DNA of 64,000 nucleotides from Limnohabitans sp. Rim28 (GTDB lineage Bacteria; Pseudomonadota; Gammaproteobacteria; Burkholderiales; Burkholderiaceae_C), in contig NZ_ALKN02000002.1 in the NCBI RefSeq assembly GCF_000293865.2, forward strand, positions 186,001 through 250,000, read 5' to 3'. How positions within the stretch are numbered: position 1 is the first letter of the stretch; each line of letters begins with the position of its first letter. Positions 61,701-64,000 of this stretch are shown in pieces. The position numbers were made by a program, and so were the translations under genes. Below the pieces are notes generated by a model. That model searched no databases and had not been told where the DNA came from. It worked only from the letters and a program-made list of their open reading frames with translations.

Positions 61701-64000
61701 ATGCCAAACGACCACTTCACAGCCCCCAGCCCCGCTGACTACGCTGGCCACACCCCCATGATGGTCCAGTACCTGGGCATCAAGGCGGAATTCCCAGACA
61801 CGCTGGTGTTCTACCGCATGGGCGACTTTTACGAGTTGTTCTTTGCCGACGCTGAAAAAGCTGCAGGCCTGCTCGACATCACTTTGACGCGCCGGGGCCA
61901 ATCGGCCGGGCAGCCGGTCATGATGGCGGGCGTGCCTTTTCATTCGATGGAAACCTACCTGGCACGTTTGATCAAATTGGGCGAGTCGGTCGCCATCTGC
62001 GAGCAAGTGGGCGATGTGGGCACTGCCAAAGGCCCGGTGGAGCGCAAAGTGGTGCGCGTGGTCACCCCTGGCACGCTCACCGACACCGAACTGCTGTCCG
62101 ACAAAAGCGAAGCCATCTTGCTGGCGGTGCACCAAGCGGGCAAAAACCGCTGCGGCTTGGCGTGGCTGAGCGTGACGCAAGGCGTGGTGCATCTGGCCGA
62201 ATGCGCGCAAGATGAATTGGCCGACTGGATCGACCGCATCAGCCCCAGCGAACTGCTGGCCAGTGCAGGCATGACGCCCACCTTTGAGCAAAAACTGCGC
62301 GGCCTCAAAACCGCAGGCCGGGGCAGCTGGTCCTTGGCCCTGCGGCCTGATTTTCAGTTTGATGCGGGCCTGGGCCAACGCAAGCTGCTCGAACAACTGC
62401 AAGCTGCGTCGCTGGCCGCCTGGAGCGCCGATGCCCTGACCGATGCGCATGCTGCAGCGGCTGCCCTGCTCACCTATGCCGAACACACCCAAGGCCGCAG
62501 CCTGCCGCATGTGCAGCGGGTGCAGGTGCAGCGTTCGGACGCGCTGATTGACCTGCCCGCCAGCACCCGCCGTAACCTGGAACTGACGCAAACCCTGCGC
62601 GGCGAGAGCGCCTCGGATTCACCCACTTTGTTTGCCCTGCTCGACACCTGCATGACCGGCATGGGCAGCCGCCTGCTCAAGAGCTGGTTACTCAGCCCCC
62701 CACGCGACCGCCAAACCGCCACAGACCGCCTGCGCACCCAAGCCGTGTTGCGCGGCGACAGCGGCGCGGGTGCTTGGAGCAGTCTGCGCGAGCAGCTCAA
62801 GGGGGCCAGTGATGTGGAGCGCATCACCGCCCGCACCGCGCTGCGCCAGGTGCGCCCGCGCGAGCTGGTGGCCCTGCGCCATGCCCTCGCGCGTGCAGCT
62901 GCGCTGTCGAAGCACCTGCAAGCCCTGAACACCGAACCCGGCACATTGCTCTCTGGCATGGCCCGCTGGCTCACGCCACCCACCCACTGCGCCGAACTGT
63001 TGCAGATGGCCTTGCTCGAAGAGCCATCCGCGTTGGTGCGAGACGGCGGCGTGATCGCGGATGGACTGGACGCCGAACTGGACGAGCTGCGCGCCATCCA
63101 AACCAACTGCGACGCCTTCTTGCTCGATCTGGAAACTCGCGAAAAAGAGCGCACCGGCATTGCCAACCTGCGGGTGCAATTCAACAAAGTTCACGGTTTT
63201 TACATCGAGGTCACGCAAGGGCAAATCGACAAAGTGCCTGACGACTACCGCCGCCGCCAGACCCTAAAAAACGCCGAGCGCTTCATCACGCCCGAGCTCA
63301 AAACCTTTGAAGACAAGGCGCTGTCGGCGCAAGAACGCGCCTTGGCTCGCGAGAAGTGGCTTTATGAAGGCCTGCTCGACCAGCTGCAGCCCCATGTGCC
63401 GGCGCTCACCGAATTGGCGCAGGCCATGGCCAGCCTGGATGTGCTGTGCGCCCTGACCGAGCGCTCGCTCACCCTCAATTGGTGCACACCCGAATTCACC
63501 AAAGAGCCCTGCATCGAAATCCGCCAAGGCCGCCACCCGGTGGTTGAGGCGCGTCTGGCCCAACTGTCGGGCGCCAGCTTCATCGCCAACGACACCTTGC
63601 TGGGCCCCAAGCAGCGCTTGCAGATCATCACCGGCCCCAACATGGGCGGCAAATCCACCTACATGCGCCAAGTGGCACTGATCGTGCTGCTGGCCAGCAT
63701 CGGCAGCCATGTGCCCGCCAGCCGCTGCCGACTTGGCCCCATCGACGCCATCCACACCCGGATCGGTGCGGCCGACGACCTGGCCAACGCCCAATCGACC
63801 TTCATGCTGGAGATGACCGAAGCCGCACAAATTTTGCACAGCGCCACACCGCAAAGCCTGGTGCTGATGGACGAGATCGGCCGGGGCACCTCGACCTTTG
63901 ACGGCCTGGCCCTGGCCAGCGGCATCGCCACACACCTGCACAACAAGACGCAGGCGTTCGCACTGTTTGCCACCCACTACTTTGAGCTGACCGAGTTTCC
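61701..64000 (+). CDS. mutS: DNA mismatch repair protein MutS (3' end outside window)
   Basis: Starts at ATG 61701; after about 20 residues comes [18 protein letters not shown] and [11 protein letters not shown], the mismatch-binding Phe-x-Glu motif. Later [13 protein letters not shown] (Walker A) and [14 protein letters not shown] (Walker B) are present and the visible part ends in [11 protein letters not shown]. About 766 residues are in the window; the frame is open to the edge. MutS recognises mismatches and starts repair. Confidence 0.97.
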   Translation, partial: MPNDHFTAPSPADYAGHTPMMVQYLGIKAEFPDTLVFYRMGDFYELFFADAEKAAGLLDITLTRRGQSAGQPVMMAGVPFHSMETYLARLIKLGESVAICEQVGDVGTAKGPVERKVVRVVTPGTLTDTELLSDKSEAILLAVHQAGKNRCGLAWLSVTQGVVHLAECAQDELADWIDRISPSELLASAGMTPTFEQKLRGLKTAGRGSWSLALRPDFQFDAGLGQRKLLEQLQAASLAAWSADALTDAHAAAAALLTYAEHTQGRSLPHVQRVQVQRSDALIDLPASTRRNLELTQTLRGESASDSPTLFALLDTCMTGMGSRLLKSWLLSPPRDRQTATDRLRTQAVLRGDSGAGAWSSLREQLKGASDVERITARTALRQVRPRELVALRHALARAAALSKHLQALNTEPGTLLSGMARWLTPPTHCAELLQMALLEEPSALVRDGGVIADGLDAELDELRAIQTNCDAFLLDLETREKERTGIANLRVQFNKVHGFYIEVTQGQIDKVPDDYRRRQTLKNAERFITPELKTFEDKALSAQERALAREKWLYEGLLDQLQPHVPALTELAQAMASLDVLCALTERSLTLNWCTPEFTKEPCIEIRQGRHPVVEARLAQLSGASFIANDTLLGPKQRLQIITGPNMGGKSTYMRQVALIVLLASIGSHVPASRCRLGPIDAIHTRIGAADDLANAQSTFMLEMTEAAQILHSATPQSLVLMDEIGRGTSTFDGLALASGIATHLHNKTQAFALFATHYFELTEF

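Noticed and set aside
1..64000. tRNA, rRNA, CRISPR arrays, IS elements or integrases
   Set aside because: Intergenic spaces are short and none shows cloverleaf, spacer-repeat or transposase features. Despite the island-like repeats no integrase was found.

Overview
The window looks like a chromosomal stretch of a betaproteobacterium of the order Burkholderiales, most likely Comamonadaceae and possibly a freshwater lineage such as Limnohabitans. This is inferred from the housekeeping block dnaG, cysE (convergent), trmJ, suhB, CNNM/CorC gene, mutS, from the abundance of TRAP transporters, and from the protein sequences. No tRNA, rRNA, CRISPR array or insertion sequence was seen.

About three quarters of the window (roughly 1-48 kb) reads as one large phosphorus-starvation supercluster. 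Left to right: (a) 1-2.25 kb, lipid-type genes: a GT28 glycosyltransferase resembling galactosyldiacylglycerol synthases, an unknown Rossmann-like protein and a small CxxC protein. (b) 2.3-18.1 kb, a phosphonate island: phnN, a DUF1045 2H-phosphoesterase and phnF on the minus strand; phnGHIJ, a GNAT gene and phnKLM on the plus strand; then a TRAP transporter (TatT lipoprotein, DctP, fused DctQM), phnCDE and a PhnZ-like HD oxygenase. (c) 18.1-25.3 kb, more membrane-lipid genes: phosphatidylserine decarboxylase, a membrane-anchored class III aminotransferase, a DUF962/Mpo1-like membrane protein, a GT4 glycosyltransferase, lplT and UDP-glucose dehydrogenase. (d) 25.4-32 kb, the full regulatory and uptake set phoR-phoB-phoU-pstBACS. 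(e) 32.8-37.1 kb, PhoX phosphatase, a lipoprotein and an outer-membrane protein. (f) 37.2-39.9 kb, an arsenate-detoxification operon gap-arsJ-arsR. (g) 40-48.2 kb, polyphosphate genes (ppx; ppk-sixA), a lipid-remodelling operon olsB-plcP-glycosyltransferase and a second PhnZ-like HD protein.

Many of these transcription units carry 11-bp-spaced GTCAT/GACAC-type repeats that look like PhoB boxes, so the cluster appears to be coordinated by the PhoBR pair it encodes. The genes cover scavenging of Pi (Pst), phosphate esters (PhoX) and phosphonates (PhnCDE, C-P lyase, HD oxygenase), storage as polyphosphate, replacement of phospholipids by glycolipids and ornithine lipids (PlcP, OlsB, glycosyltransferases, Ugd), and protection from arsenate that enters through phosphate uptake.

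The phosphonate island is bracketed by imperfect direct repeats (67 of 72 positions identical) of the junction between the CxxC gene and psd. This suggests the island was inserted into an already existing lipid locus. From 48.2 kb on the window is more ordinary: an ABM protein, a MarR/fumarylacetoacetase-type pair, a second TRAP system with a TetR-type palindrome, a NUDIX hydrolase, an acyl-CoA synthetase and the housekeeping block, ending inside mutS.
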